Source of the DNA: Theropithecus gelada
Lineage: Eukaryota; Chordata; Mammalia; Primates; Cercopithecidae
NCBI RefSeq assembly: GCF_003255815.1
Contig: NC_037680.1
Coordinates: forward strand, 27,023,166 to 27,087,165
Length of the DNA stretch: 64,000 nt
Direction of reading: 5' to 3'
The position numbers and the translations under genes were made by a program. Positions 47,491 through 58,882 of this stretch are shown one piece after another. Positions within the stretch are counted from its first letter, which is position 1; each line of letters begins with the position of its first letter. The notes under the pieces are model-generated. The model saw only the letters and a program-made list of their open reading frames with translations, did not search any database and was not told the DNA's origin.

Positions 47491-48003
47491 ACTATTACTG
47501 TCTTTTAGTAGTGAAAAGAAACTAATCTTCTATAAGAAGATACTTAGTAGACATGGATCGCTTGCAGGCACAAATGAATATATGGTGTCTTAAATTATTG
47601 CATTGCATATCTATGCCCCTTGCTTTCTCATTGACTTTGCAGGGTATGCTAAACATTTTTTGAAGGATGTTTGATATTATGTTAGTTTTTGAAAAGAAGA
47701 AGTTTTCTATTTAGAGGAAGTCATTCTGCCTGAATTTCATCTTTCAAGGAGATTATTCTGAATAGTACCACAAGTAGCTTCACACCATGATGAAATTACA
47801 ATGTAATACTTGCAGTAACTTATGTGTTGCCATTGTAAGATACAGAATGCAGCATTTCAGATCAACTTCTGTGTTTGTAAACTAGAAACACAGAAAAGTA
47901 CTTTTTGAGGGAATGGACAGGGCAGGCATTTCATATAAATTTGTTAACCTATTGTCAGAGGTTTTTTCTTATTACAAAACAGAACAAAAATTTTTTAAAA
48001 TGC

Positions 48004-48029
48004 TTTTTTGTTTTGTTTTGTTTTGTTTT
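48004..48029 (+). repeat. (TTTTG)n tract
   Basis: About four to five TTTTG units lie 90 bases upstream of exon 6, outside its acceptor tract. Confidence 0.85.
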
Positions 48030-48117
48030 ACTTTGGAACTTATTTGAGTAATCTCTTAGACATGGTTTATTTACCCGTATTCCTTGTGTTCTTACTATTC
48101 TTTCTTTTTGACTCTAG

Positions 48118-48261
48118 GACAAACAGTCATGGCAAAATGAATATGAAGTCTACAGTTTGCCTGGAATGAAGCATGAGAACATATTACAGTTCATTGGTGC
48201 AGAAAAACGAGGCACCAGTGTTGATGTGGATCTTTGGCTAATCACAGCATTTCATGAAAAG
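48118..48261 (+). CDS. ACVR2A: ACVR2A exon 6: kinase N-lobe, alpha-C helix to hinge
   Basis: The exon codes for residues 225-272, phase 0 on both sides. NEYEVYSLPGMKHENIL is the alpha-C helix region, with the glutamate that pairs with the ATP lysine, and HENILQFIGAEKR is the typical beta-4 entry of receptor Ser/Thr kinases. The hinge segment is LWLITAFHEK. Acceptor is TCTAG, donor is AAG|GTAAAA. With exons 5 and 7 it makes the ATP pocket. Confidence 0.97.
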
Positions 48262-49281
48262 GTAAAACTATTTAACGTTTTACTTTAGTAAAGTCTGAAT
48301 TGGCCTGCGTACCTAATGTTGGCTATAAATCCCTCAGAGTTATTTTTCGAGACATGTTATAGTTGATTAATATTTAACCTGAAAATAAAAATCATTCTTG
48401 AATAAAAATGTTTTAAAAGGTAGTTTATTTTAATAAAAGAGCAAAGATGGCAAATTTTTAACCTAAAACCCTACTCATATAAACCACCCTTTTGTTCCTT
48501 ATTTCTTGTGCTGTAATTACTCTTACAAACATTTATTTTAGTATAGGTAATGCTTAGTAATTTTCACTTACCATTTACAATTCATTTTGATTACATGAAC
48601 CATTTTTTTCAGTTTTAATCAGTCTTGCTTAGTGACAAAACCAGAGTCAGGAAATTTATCTCATCTTTGATCTGTCACTAACTTGCAGGGTAATTATCAC
48701 CAACACATAATTGCTAGTTTTCCTCATTTTTTCTGCTTTTAGAGTCAGTGTGAAAGTACCATTAATGAAGTAGGAAATTATGTTTTTGGTAATTGGTTTC
48801 ATCATTGTGAAATGTAAGTGGTTCTTTTACTTCTGTTAATTCTTGACCTAAAGGACAACAATAATCTCTAGAAGAATATTCTATATATTAGTTGCTGTTT
48901 TATGTTGTTATTTTGTGTTCTGCTAGTCCCACGATGTAAGAACTCTATAGTCAGGATATTTTAACTATTAAAATATTTTCTAGAACCTTAGATATTCAGC
49001 TAGTGTTTAAAACAAAAAACTTGTCTTACGGATTGGTGGAAATTGACTATTCTTGTAACAAAAGTTTAAAGCTCTGGTATTTCTTTCTGGTCAAATGTTT
49101 ATTAATGTGAAATGGAAGGAAATTTTAACCATTCCAGAAAGATTGTTTCTTGGATATTATTTTTCCCTGAAAGGAAAGATAATGCTGCCTTCCACAACCT
49201 CTTATAGGTAAAAAGAAAAGTCTCCTTATACATACGGCCTTTGTCAAGAATATAAGTTTCTGTTTTTCTGTCTTTTTTTAG
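48262..49281 (+). other. ACVR2A: ACVR2A intron 6
   Basis: This is a 1.0 kb intron with good borders (GTAAAA ... TTTTTTAG). No repeat or extra exon is recognisable; it is AT-rich unique sequence. Confidence 0.9.
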
Positions 49282-49427
49282 GGTTCACTGTCAGACTTTC
49301 TTAAGGCTAATGTGGTCTCTTGGAATGAACTATGTCATATTGCAGAAACCATGGCTAGAGGATTGGCATATTTACATGAGGATATACCTGGCCTAAAAGA
49401 TGGCCACAAACCTGCCATATCTCACAG
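49282..49427 (+). CDS. ACVR2A: ACVR2A exon 7: kinase C-lobe start, up to catalytic loop
   Basis: The exon codes for residues 273-320 and two bases of Arg321. GSLSDFLKANVVSWNEL is the alpha-D/alpha-E region. The long helix ARGLAYLHED leads to the family-specific insert before the catalytic loop, and the exon breaks inside the HRD motif: His320 is here, and the Arg codon is split across the intron. Acceptor is TTTTAG, donor is CAG|GTAGAC, a slightly weak donor. Confidence 0.97.
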
Positions 49428-51097
49428 GTAGACTATATTTGTATTGTTTTCCCAGGTAATTGAGTATACATTTACTAAACTTTTAAGCCCGTGGGTAAAT
49501 TTTAATTTTTCCTTTGTTATTCAGTCATGCTTTACAAGACAGTTAGTTTTCATTTGTTTTTTAAAGTTAGCTTTGAGATTGGCCAGGAAGTATTTTGGAT
49601 AATGTATATATTAACATTATTGGTAAAGTTTAATGATCTACTTCATCTCATTTCTGAAAGCATGATTGAAAATAAACTATATTTTCTCAATCTCAAAGGA
49701 AAAAGACATTTGTTTTACCTCAAAACGTGATATACTTTAAAGATGATTATAAATAGGGATTATTATCCAAGGGCATGTAATGAAGGAGAGACTTTGAATG
49801 TCTCCCTTGCTTGTTTTTTGAATGACCTTATTATCTTTACCCTGAGCCAAGGTAGAGGGAGGCATCACTTAAACAGTTGTCCAGTGAAGAAATAGTTCTT
49901 AGACCCAACACTTGTCGTGCCCGCAAAAGGAAAAATGATTGCGTCTTAAACATGGAATTCAGTTTGCCATGTATTTAATTTTCTTGAACGTGGGATTCAA
50001 TTTGTCATTTTGTGTTCAATTTAAAGATGGTTGTTTGAAAAGTAGGCATTAACTGATTCATGGAACAGATACTTAGCTGAGTGCCACCAGGTGATGTTTT
50101 AGGTTGCTGGGAGCCATTATTGTAAGTCAGCCTCTAATTTAAGTTCTGATTTTGCAAACTTTAAATGACGTCTACCTCAGAAATAACTCTTTCTTCTCAC
50201 TTTCTTACATGCAGTCTATTGGCCTCTTCTTGGATTTTCCCTTGCCCTACCTGGCCACATAGGGAATTAATCCTTAAGAATCCCCAGAGTTATTAAGAAA
50301 AGGTCCTGAAAGTCTTTTGAAACTAAGATTGATTGGCTTTTATAGCATTTGGGAGTGTCTACTCGTGCTTTCAATATCCCATTCTTGGTCTATGTATCTG
50401 TACGTAAATTTAACCACTAGTCATGGCATAGATGTATTTAATTAGGGTATAGTAATCTCTAGGATGAGCCAGTTGAGACAGGTGTGTAGAAGAGGATATC
50501 TTATTGCCTTAAAACTGTTACCCTTTTCAGAACACCAGGATCTAGCTAGAGCAGTGTATGTTTATGGTAAAAAGTTTCTATTATCCATGCCATAAGATGC
50601 TTTTCTACAACTGGGTGGAAGAATATAAGAACCTCTATAATAAGGGATTATTCTAAAATGTAGGTCTGTACCAATAAACAGAGGGCCTCAATTCAGCAAT
50701 ATTTTAAAAATTTCTTCATTTTGGTTTAAATTTCAGTTTCTATGGGAGTTTGCAAGTAAGAACTCTAAAATATTATCTTAGAAAACAGTAGTTTTGTGAT
50801 TGGTAGGTGGGTGACATAGGTAACATATCTTTTTGACATGGCAAATGTTTATATAACTGCTTTATAGATAGGATTCCTTCTTATTGTCCATGTTATGAAT
50901 AGGGGTTTGTCACTGTGCTCTTGTGTTAAAGGCTACGTGGGGGCTCTGAGCTTTTTCTTTCTCCGTTTCTCTGCATTTCATAATTTTAAGTAACTATTTT
51001 TTCATAGTGTACATATTCCCCCTCTTTTCTGCTTTCAATAAAAAATTTAAAACGTAACTTGTCTAAACTTAATTTGAATACTCTTTTTATTTGCAAG
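49428..51097 (+). other. ACVR2A: ACVR2A intron 7
   Basis: This is a 1.7 kb intron that divides the HRD catalytic motif. I recognise no repeat and no extra exon in it. The acceptor TTTGCAAG is preceded by a T-rich tract. Confidence 0.9.
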
Positions 51098-51212
51098 GGA
51101 CATCAAAAGTAAAAATGTGCTGTTGAAAAACAACCTGACAGCTTGCATTGCTGACTTTGGGTTGGCCTTAAAATTTGAGGCTGGCAAGTCTGCAGGCGAT
51201 ACCCATGGACAG
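51098..51212 (+). CDS. ACVR2A: ACVR2A exon 8: catalytic loop and DFG
   Basis: The exon codes for residues 321-359. RDIKSKNVLL contains the catalytic base Asp322, Lys324 and Asn327, and ADFGLA contains the magnesium-binding Asp340 of the DFG motif. The activation segment starts with LKFEAGKSAGDTHGQ. All catalytic residues needed for kinase activity are present. Acceptor is GCAAG, donor is CAG|GTAAGG. Confidence 0.97.
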
Positions 51213-51897
51213 GTAAGGATGATGATTATAAAATATAAGAAAAAATAAACTTGTCCCATATTTTCTTAGAATGGCATGTCAGGACTGAATTAGTCTAAAA
51301 TTGTTGTGGTGTTTAAATCAGCATCTAACAGTGTTATGTGTTAACGTTTCTGAGGAAGACATTTTCATATGATGGTAGAGGACTCAGGTGGTTTAGATTA
51401 AGCAGTTCATAAAACAATAACTTAGACACGTGTCGTAGGATTGTTTTTGAAAAATTGATCAAAGAATAATCCAGCACCTTTTAATAGACCTCATTCTTAG
51501 GGAATTCTTTGTATGAACTCAGTAGTTTTAGTCTGTTAGTTCTTTCACCATATTAAGAAGAGTGGAAGAATAATTAGTCACTATCCTTACTTATAGTGTA
51601 TTAAATTCCCTGTCCATTTTCCCATGCAACAATAGTTTATTGCTTCTTGTTGTTTATTGCTTCATTCATTTCTTTAATCAACTTGATGGCTTTTCTCCAA
51701 ATTCTCTCCAGAGTTCAGAGCACTTGTAAACCCCTGAATTAGGTAACTCTGACACCTCTGTATGCCTCTGTGTGCACAGAGATCTTAGTAATAGGAACCT
51801 CTAGGAAGGCCAGAAGGGAAAAGAACATTATCCATACATTTTATTCTCAGAAACTTTGAGGCTGGAAAAGATGTTTTCATTCCTACAAGGTCACCTT

Positions 51898-51911
51898 TTA
51901 TTTATTTATTT

Positions 51912-51958
<47 letters not shown>

Positions 51959-51961
51959 TTT
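51898..51961 (+). repeat. (TTTA)n microsatellite grown from an Alu tail
   Basis: About fifteen TTTA units stand exactly where the poly-T of the antisense Alu should be. Confidence 0.95.
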
Positions 51962-52245
51962 TTGAGACAGAGTCTCGCTCTGTCACCCAGGCTGGAGTGC
52001 AGTGGCATGATCTTGGCTCACTGCAGCCTCTGCCTCCGGAGTTCAAGTGATTCTCCTGGCTCAGCTTCCCGAGTAGCTGGGATTACATGCATGCGCCACC
52101 ATGCCCAGCTAATGTTTGTATTTTTAGTGGAGACGGGGTTTCATCAAGTTGGCCAGACTTGTATTCAGCTCCTGACCTCAAGTGATCCTCCCACCTTGGC
52201 CTCCCAAAGTGCTGGGATTATAGGCATGAGCCACCACGCCCAGCC
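51904..52245 (-). mobile_element. Alu, antisense, in intron 8
   Basis: GAGACAGAGTCTCGCTCTGT starts the body and GAGCCACCACGCCCAGCC ends it. AAGGTCACCTTTTA (51887) and AAGATCACCTTTTA (52246) form the target-site duplication, so the (TTTA)n tract belongs to the insertion. Confidence 0.92.
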
Positions 52246-53885
52246 AAGATCACCTTTTAAATCAGGGAAACCAGTTCAACCTAAAAGGTGACATTTTCTA
52301 CAAAGCTAAATGATTCAGGCCTTTGACATTATCATTTCTTCACCTTTCATATCATGTAAATTATTTGACCAACTAATTCTTAGCTTTCTTTTCCCTAGCA
52401 TATCCTATAGGTTCCTGAGGACACATTTTTTTAAGCAGTCATGGCACCACAATTTTTGGCAGTATTGAGTGACGGTTTAATAATGTAGTTTGGGGTAATG
52501 GTCAGTAGCCATATAGCTCTAGAAAAGTTGACTGCAAATGTATATGGGAATGGAGGCAATTTTGTGGAGAATACTACCAAGGTTGTGTAGGAAGCCTGAG
52601 GACAAACTTCTAAGCTAATTGAATGATTGACTATCATAAGACTAAATTCTGGGAACATATTCTTAATTTGGTACCTCATAAGCCCTCCTTCCCCTATTTT
52701 TTGAGAAAAAAATTTGTGTCTCATTCATGTCATATTTTAACTCCTTCAAAATTGGGTTCTATGATTAGTTAAAAATTAATTGCTTACAGTAATGACTCCT
52801 CGACTTTAGATTTCATGGACCAGAAAATTTCAAAAATATCTGGAGGGACTTGCATGTTATTGCACATTTTATATAGTACAAAGAACACATATAAAAGAGG
52901 TGACATTTTATGTCAACATGGTAAATAAACCATAATCTTGTAATAAAAGAGGTAGGTACTTTGGATGGCATACATTTACCTTTAAGAGAAAAGTAGGTTT
53001 TAGGGAAACAGTCACTGATAACACAATTAAAATAATTATTCAGAGTAGTAAATTTTTTAAAAGTAGAGCCACTTTTCCCTTTAATGTGTTCTCCTTGAAC
53101 TTTAATGACCTGTCTTTATTCTTAAAACAATCTCTGTTACATGTATATTTGCATAAATTGCCCAACTTTTAATCTAGAGTAGAGATTATAGCCACCTAAG
53201 GATGGAGCTTTATGGACATACCAATATCTAGACTGTTCTCTAGTTCTGATATATCGTAAGTATGTTGTGATGTACCCAGCTATCTCACAAATATTTTTAA
53301 GCATTCATATATGAATGTTGTCAAGCACCAACCAAAGCTAGCTGTACTAGCTTAGTAACCATAGTTACAGTACTAAGAAATACCAAATTGTTGGGGACAG
53401 ATATAAATAAAGGACTCCAAGACAGAAGAATTTATGAATAAACAAATACATAGATTTTGTACAGATAGAACTTTTTAATGTCAATGTGTCCTTTACTTAG
53501 CTAATTCTTTTTACAATATTAGTTTTTTTTTAATACAGAGAAAAGGCCTCAAAAAAGTTTTTTTTTAAGCTACATTTCAAACAGTATGCAAAGGTAAAAC
53601 TGAAAAGTATGCAGCATCCTTCTCCCAGCTGACCATCGGTTTAGTTTCTTGTGATTACATCCAGAAAGGGGAACATAAAAACTTCTAAGTCTGTACCAGC
53701 ATAATGTCTGTTTGATGTATTCTTTAAGTATACGCAGAAAGGATCTTACTATTTATACGCTATAGTCTGGTATACCTTACCCTGGTAATAGACCACATTT
53801 GGTTTTGATTCATCTTACAAAATCATACAGTGTTAGTTCATAAAGTTAATGAATGAGTACTCTTTGCTTTTAACATCTTTTTCAG

Positions 53886-54024
53886 GTTGGTACCCGGAGG
53901 TATATGGCTCCAGAGGTATTAGAGGGTGCTATAAACTTCCAAAGGGATGCATTTTTGAGGATAGATATGTACGCCATGGGATTAGTCCTATGGGAACTGG
54001 CTTCTCGCTGTACTGCTGCAGATG
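53886..54024 (+). CDS. ACVR2A: ACVR2A exon 9: activation segment and APE motif
   Basis: The exon codes for residues 360-405 and one base of Gly406. VGTRRYMAPEVLEGAI holds the P+1 loop and the APE motif (Ala367-Pro368-Glu369) that locks the activation segment. RIDMYAMGLVLWELASRC is the alpha-F helix with its conserved aspartate. The acceptor is TTTCAG and the donor G|GTAAGG. The frame stays open for about 290 bases into the intron, but this is chance read-through, not part of the protein. Confidence 0.97.
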
Positions 54025-54234
54025 GTAAGGGAAAAAATATTTTTAAAAAAGATATATATGCCTACCACACATGTATGAAAAGGGATGATACACTCCAAGG
54101 TAATATTTTAAAGTACAGTTTTTTTTTTTTTTCTTTTTTTAAATTGACTCCAAGAAGTGGTAGAGAATTCAGGAGGCAGAGGAGCAGAGTGTGGGGTAGG
54201 ACAGGAAAGGAATTGCTATGTATTGATCCTTTCC

Positions 54235-54415
54235 TAGCTATGTTACTGGACACTTCACATACCTTAAGGTTATTTCCTAAAAGAGCTTCAGAGGTAGTTA
54301 TTATGCTTTACATATGAGGAAATTGAGATGCAGAGAAATTAAGTAGTTTGCCTACTTTAGCCTCAAACTGGTGAATGATGAAACCTAGATTTGAAACTCT
54401 GATCCAGACATAGGG
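54235..54415 (-). repeat. MIR, antisense
   Basis: TACTGGACACTTCACATACC, TACATATGAGGAAATTGAGA, TTAAGTAGTTTGCCTACTTT and TAGATTTGAAACTCTGATCC follow antisense MIR. Confidence 0.75.
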
Positions 54416-55659
54416 AGAGGTCTGCTTTAAGGTCGAATGGGTCCTGCCCCCCAGGTTAAAGGGTTTCTATTACTTGTTCTTGTTACTGAAGCCCATGTTA
54501 AGTCTTATAGATATTTGTTTTTATTTATTTATTTTTCTGGGTAAACTTTCAGACAATAGTCCTAGTGTGACAGAACTATAGTGTTTCAAGCACTCTCTCT
54601 TTAGTATTCCTTCATAAGGTCTTTACTCTGTGTTCAAGTATGTTGCGGCGTTTTTTGTTTTGAATAATATAAGGCAAACTTGCTGACTGCTGAACTCCTA
54701 AACAGATGTAAATGAGCTTGATCTGTTTATTAAGTTTTAATTTATAATTGTCTAAAGCCTTCCTGTGATTGTCAAAGACCATAGGAAAATTGTGAATATT
54801 TTAAGTTATAACCAACGTAACCTGTGTTACTAACAATATTTTATTTTCTGAGTACGGTAATAGGCTCTCATTGTAGGACAGATTGCCACTGGAATATGAA
54901 ATTCAATATGGGGTACTAGTAAAGGGAATTTAGTAGAGTGCTCAGAAATGGGCACATAATCTATAGGCATCTTCCAGGATTGAGGGATTGGCTTGGGAGT
55001 CAGTGCTAAACCTACGAAAAGTTGAAGCAATTTGGGAATGATTTTAGAAGTCTTTAGGAAGAAGAGTAAGAATTCAGAGTATTTTGACTCAAAGTGGAAG
55101 AGGAATTACATTTATGATGTGCATTTATGGAAGCAGAAGTAGGTTAGATGGCAGGTATTATAGGAAAATATATTTTATAAGAACTTGATTAATATGAACT
55201 CTCCATAGCAAATCATTGGATTAAGTAATTTAGGAGACACAAGACCCTGTTCTCAAGTAACATACAGTTTAGTTAGGGCAATAAAATATATCCTGGACAA
55301 TTAAATCTAGAGTAAGCTAAGTGTGAGTTGTCTAGCCCATTCCCCGGTACTTAGGTATTCCGTAAATGTTTCTGGATGAGCACAATACTTAAGAAATACA
55401 AGCATGTGTTTTAGGAGTTTAGGGGAGAAATTGCTTTGTTTATGGGGAAGAGGAGTTATCCGAGAAGTTCTTTTGGAAAAAGAAAAGGCTAGATACTGAC
55501 TTTTCTTAAATACCATGAAATAATTTCAGAGTCAGGCATTTCTGACTCTTATGTCAGAACCCAATTCTTTAGTCAGAAATTGGGGTAGAGAGGATAGTGT
55601 GAGCATTAATTGCTAAAGTAGGTGCTTTCACATTTGTTGATGGTTACTTGTTTGTTAAA

Positions 55660-55815
55660 TGAAGTAGTTCTCAAACTTTAATGTGGCATACCAGATTCTT
55701 AGGAATCTTGTTAAAATTTAGATTCTGACTCAGTAGGTCTGGGTTGAAGCCTGAGTCTACATTTCTTAAAAACTAAGCTACCAGTTGATGGCAGTGTTGC
55801 TGGCCTGTAGACCAC
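55660..55815 (+). repeat. MER5A-like hAT element
   Basis: GTAGTTCTCAAACTTTAATG, GAATCTTGTTAAAATTTAGA, CTGACTCAGTAGGTCTGGG and TTGCTGGCCTGTAGACCAC resemble a MER5A element. Confidence 0.65.
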
Positions 55816-56076
55816 ATAAGTGTTGGTTGAATAGACACCTTAGAATGTCAGTACTCTGTCACTGGAAGTGCTCAAGCAGAGACCAACCGTCCAGCCATAA
55901 AGAATTCTTATATTTGAAGAGGAGTAAGTTAGATGACCCCTTTATGATTCATTGTATTCTATCCAGGAGTATTTACTGCATTTCAAGAGCTTCACAAAAT
56001 TTGTGTTTATGCACACATATAGCTGGTCACTGATATTGCTCAGTGGTGACCTGTGTCTGTCAAAGTAAGGCAGTCC

Positions 56077-56300
56077 AGCAGTTAAAACCACAGACTTCGG
56101 AGTTATTCAGAGAGTTGGGTTCAATTCCAGCTCTACCGTTTAACAGCTGTATGTCTTTGTGCAAATTATGTAACTTTTCTGAGCTGCTTGTAAGGTAAAT
56201 AGAGGTAGTGCCATCTTAACCCTGTGAAGTAAGTAATATATGTAAAGTTCCTGATCAGGATAGGTGCTCACTGGATATTAGTTATTATTAACTCCTAAAT
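56077..56300 (+). repeat. MIR, nearly full length
   Basis: AGCAGTTAAAACCACAGACT, TTCAATTCCAGCTCTACCGT, CAAATTATGTAACTTTTCTG and AGGTGCTCACTGGATATTAG run through the MIR consensus from start to end. Confidence 0.8.
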
Positions 56301-56967
56301 ACAGTTTTCTATTTATCTGAGTAGGCCTAAGAAAAAAGGAATTATTTATATTGTTTAATCTTGTCTATGAAGGCACATCCTGACTTGTTGGAACCCCTAG
56401 TTGGAGAGCCTGTTTGTGATTTTCTAAAAAATTAAACGTACTTTTTGGCAGCTGTTGTGAGGGAGTATAGAGAAGAAGTATGACTCTGAGGTGCATAATT
56501 CCTCATGTGGGGCATGCAGGGGGGTTGGATATGCCATAGAATAAGCATGGTTATAATACATTGAACCTAGAGCCTCCAGAGATGGAAGCACCACTGTTAA
56601 CATTCTGATCTGAACTGTAAGGATTGAGTACCCTAAAGGGATATTATATAACCTTAATTTACAAATACTGATTGTTCCTTATGTCCTCTATGCAGATGGA
56701 AATAGGCATCCTTTATACCTAAATAAGAAAGCTCCTTATACAATCTTTAAGGAAATTACATGCCAAATTATAGACTTTTTCATTTCTCATATGTTAGTTT
56801 GGTCACACTATGGTATAAGTACAGTTGAGAATCTGTTTCTCTTCTGTCCTCATAACATGTAAATAGTTGGGAAAAGGTGACAGAGTATATTTTAGAAAGT
56901 TTTTACCAGTTTGAAAGTCAGGAGGATTTTAATGAAAATGATTTATTTTTCTTTTCTTACTTTTCAG

Positions 56968-57098
56968 GACCTGTAGATGAATACATGTTGCCATTTGAGG
57001 AGGAAATTGGCCAGCATCCATCTCTTGAAGACATGCAGGAAGTTGTTGTGCATAAAAAAAAGAGGCCTGTTTTAAGAGATTATTGGCAGAAACATGCT
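56968..57098 (+). CDS. ACVR2A: ACVR2A exon 10: kinase C-lobe, with the A8 mutation hotspot
   Basis: The exon codes for residues 406-449. It covers the alpha-F/alpha-G loop (YMLPFEEEIGQHPSLEDMQ) and the basic segment HKKKRPVLRDYW that is conserved in activin type II receptors. Eight consecutive A residues at 57054-57061 encode Lys435-Lys437. Loss of one A moves the frame to a TAA four codons after the changed residue 437, which removes the last part of the kinase domain. Acceptor is TTTCAG, donor is GCT|GTAAGT. Confidence 0.97.
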
Positions 57099-57774
57099 GT
57101 AAGTTATCCAGTTAGCTTTTCATTTGAAATTCCAATAAAACACTTTTCAGAGGAATTATTTATCTCTGCACATTTCTCTTTCTTCAAGTATTTTCTGGGA
57201 GGTGATCTTCATACAGGATATTCTAGAGTTCTGGATGCAGAATTAGGGCTATGTCTGTATACCCCTGAAGGTGATTGTAAACTTATAGAGCTTTAGAGGG
57301 CTTTTGTCTCAATGGTCCTGCGCAGAAGAGTGTGTCATCTAGTTTCCCAGGGAAAAGGCATGCCAGACTCGGAACCTGTGGATAGTTGGGTAACTTTGCT
57401 GATGACCACTTCCAATATGATAACATTTTAGAAAGTGTATGAAGCACCAGGTTTTTTCCTCTCTATGGGAGTTTGTTGTAGCCTTTTGATTTCAGCTTAG
57501 AGAAGACTTTCAAGTCTTAAGAGTGCTTTAAAACTAGAGACCAGGCACACAACAGTATTGCCTGGTTATTTTGGTCTAAATACAACTAGAAACATGGCTA
57601 AAACCAGGCAGATAAATCTCAAAAGGGGCTTTCTGCTCTTCTGTTTAATTGGAAGATAGAAATGCTGATATTAACTAAGAAAACAATAAAAATGATTAGG
57701 TCCCCCTTTATCCTTGATTTTTGAGTCCATTTGAAGGGTTAGCATTGAAATGACCTGGTTTGTGAACAAGGGAT

Positions 57775-57805
<31 letters not shown>

Positions 57806-58035
57806 GGGAGTTAAAAAAAAAATTCCTGTTGTGATAATCTCATGCTTAAAAAGAAAAAAAATAGTTCTCTTTATGCTTTTCTTCATGATTCTGCACATGG
57901 TATTCAATAAAAGTGAATGTTGACAGAAACTTCTTTGACCCAGAAAACTAGCCATTTCTTCATGAAATTTTTATTCTATTTCCTAATAGAAAACAAAAAT
58001 TGCTGTGGCGTTTGAGTATGTTTTTCTCCTTTTAG
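57099..58035 (+). other. ACVR2A: ACVR2A intron 10
   Basis: This is a 0.9 kb intron. Its main feature is a run of 27 T (57779-57805), followed nearby by a run of A, about 230 bases before exon 11. No other repeat is recognised. Confidence 0.9.
57779..57805 (+). repeat. T27 mononucleotide run in intron 10
   Basis: There are 27 consecutive T between exons 10 and 11. A run of this length is expected to be length-polymorphic and very sensitive to mismatch-repair loss. It lies outside the acceptor tract of exon 11. Confidence 0.95.
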
Positions 58036-58230
58036 GGAATGGCAATGCTCTGTGAAACCATTGAAGAATGTTGGGATCATGACGCAGAAGCCAGGTTATC
58101 AGCTGGATGTGTAGGTGAAAGAATTACCCAGATGCAGAGACTAACAAATATTATTACCACAGAGGACATTGTAACAGTGGTCACAATGGTGACAAATGTT
58201 GACTTTCCTCCCAAAGAATCTAGTCTATGA
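58036..58230 (+). CDS. ACVR2A: ACVR2A exon 11 coding part: end of kinase and C-terminal tail, with stop
   Basis: The exon codes for residues 450-513 and the TGA at 58228-58230. GMAMLCETIEECWDHDAEARLSAGCVGERI is the alpha-H/alpha-I end of the kinase fold, with the conserved Arg that closes the C-lobe (EARLSA). The short tail ends in ESSL, a class I PDZ ligand (S/T-x-hydrophobic); PDZ proteins named ARIPs are known partners of this receptor. The acceptor is CTTTTAG. The same exon continues into the 3' UTR. Confidence 0.97.
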   Translation, partial: GMAMLCETIEECWDHDAEARLSAGCVGERITQMQRLTNIITTEDIVTVVTMVTNVDFPPKESSL

Positions 58231-58732
58231 TGGTTGCGCCATCTGTGCACACTAAGAAATGGGACTCTGAACTGGAGCTGCTAAGCTAACGAAACTGCTT
58301 ACAGTTTATTCTGTGTAAAATGAGTAGGATGTCTCTTGGAAATGTTAAGAAAGAAGACCCTTTGTTGAAAAACGTTGCTCTGGGAGACTTATTGCATTGC
58401 CGACAGCACAGATGTGAAGGACAAGAGACTAAGAGAAACCTTGCAAACTCTATAAAGAAACTTTTGAAAAAGTGTACATGAAGAATGTAGCCCTCTCCAA
58501 ATCAAGGATCTTTTGGACCTGGCTAATGGAGTGTTTGAAAACTGACATCAGATTTCTTAATGTCTGTCAGAAGACACTAATTCCTTAAATGAACTACTGC
58601 TATTTTTTTTAAATCAAAAACTTTTCATTTCAGATTTTAAAAAGGGTAACTTGTTTTTATTGCATTTGCTGTTGTTGTTTCTATAAATGACTATTGTAAT
58701 GCCAATATGACACAGCTTGTGAATGTTTAGTG

Positions 58733-58739
58733 TGCTGCT
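58733..58739 (+). promoter_or_regulatory. ACVR2A: miR-15/16 family seed match in proximal 3' UTR
   Basis: TGCTGCT pairs with bases 2-8 of miR-15/16 family microRNAs. It lies before the proximal poly(A) signal and so is present in short and long mRNAs. Regulation of Acvr2a by miR-15/16 in Nodal signalling is, as I recall, published for Xenopus; use of this exact site is inferred. Confidence 0.55.
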
Positions 58740-58876
58740 GTTCTGTGTACATAAAGTCATCAAAGTGGGGTACAGTAAAGAGGCTTCCAAGCATTACTTT
58801 AACCTCCCTCAACAAGGTATACCTCAGTTCCACGGTTGCTAAATTATAAAATTGAAAACACTAACAAAATTTGAAT

Positions 58877-58882
58877 AATAAA
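58877..58882 (+). terminator. ACVR2A: Proximal poly(A) signal AATAAA
   Basis: A canonical hexamer sits about 650 bases after the stop codon, followed by GT-rich sequence (GTTTTG, then CTGTGTT). Its use would give a short mRNA of about 2.5-3 kb. From memory, activin receptor II transcripts of about 3 and 6 kb have been seen on blots, which would fit this and the distal site. Confidence 0.6.

Larger units (their letters stand above)
46166..48117 (+). other. ACVR2A: ACVR2A intron 5
   Basis: This is a 1.95 kb intron. It contains tandem microduplications at 46956-47033, a diverged MIR near 47200-47490 and a (TTTTG)n tract at about 48004-48029. The rest looks unique. Confidence 0.9.
51213..53885 (+). 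other. ACVR2A: ACVR2A intron 8
   Basis: This is a 2.7 kb intron holding an antisense Alu whose tail has become a (TTTA)n microsatellite (51898-52245). The stretch 52260-53880 is AT-rich and without a recognisable repeat. Confidence 0.9.
54025..56967 (+). other. ACVR2A: ACVR2A intron 9
   Basis: This is a 2.9 kb intron with two old MIR copies (about 54235-54415 antisense, 56077-56300 sense) and a MER5-like element (about 55660-55815). An old repeat of a common mammalian type may lie near 55200-55310. The rest, including 56310-56960, looks unique. Confidence 0.9.

Noticed and set aside
53904..54317. 137-residue open frame as an independent gene
   Set aside because: Its first 40 residues are exon 9; the rest is intron read-through after a GTAAGG donor and includes a T run.
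56877..57296. 139-residue open frame as an independent gene
   Set aside because: It contains exon 10 with intronic sequence on both sides. The splice sites at 56967 and 57099 are strong.
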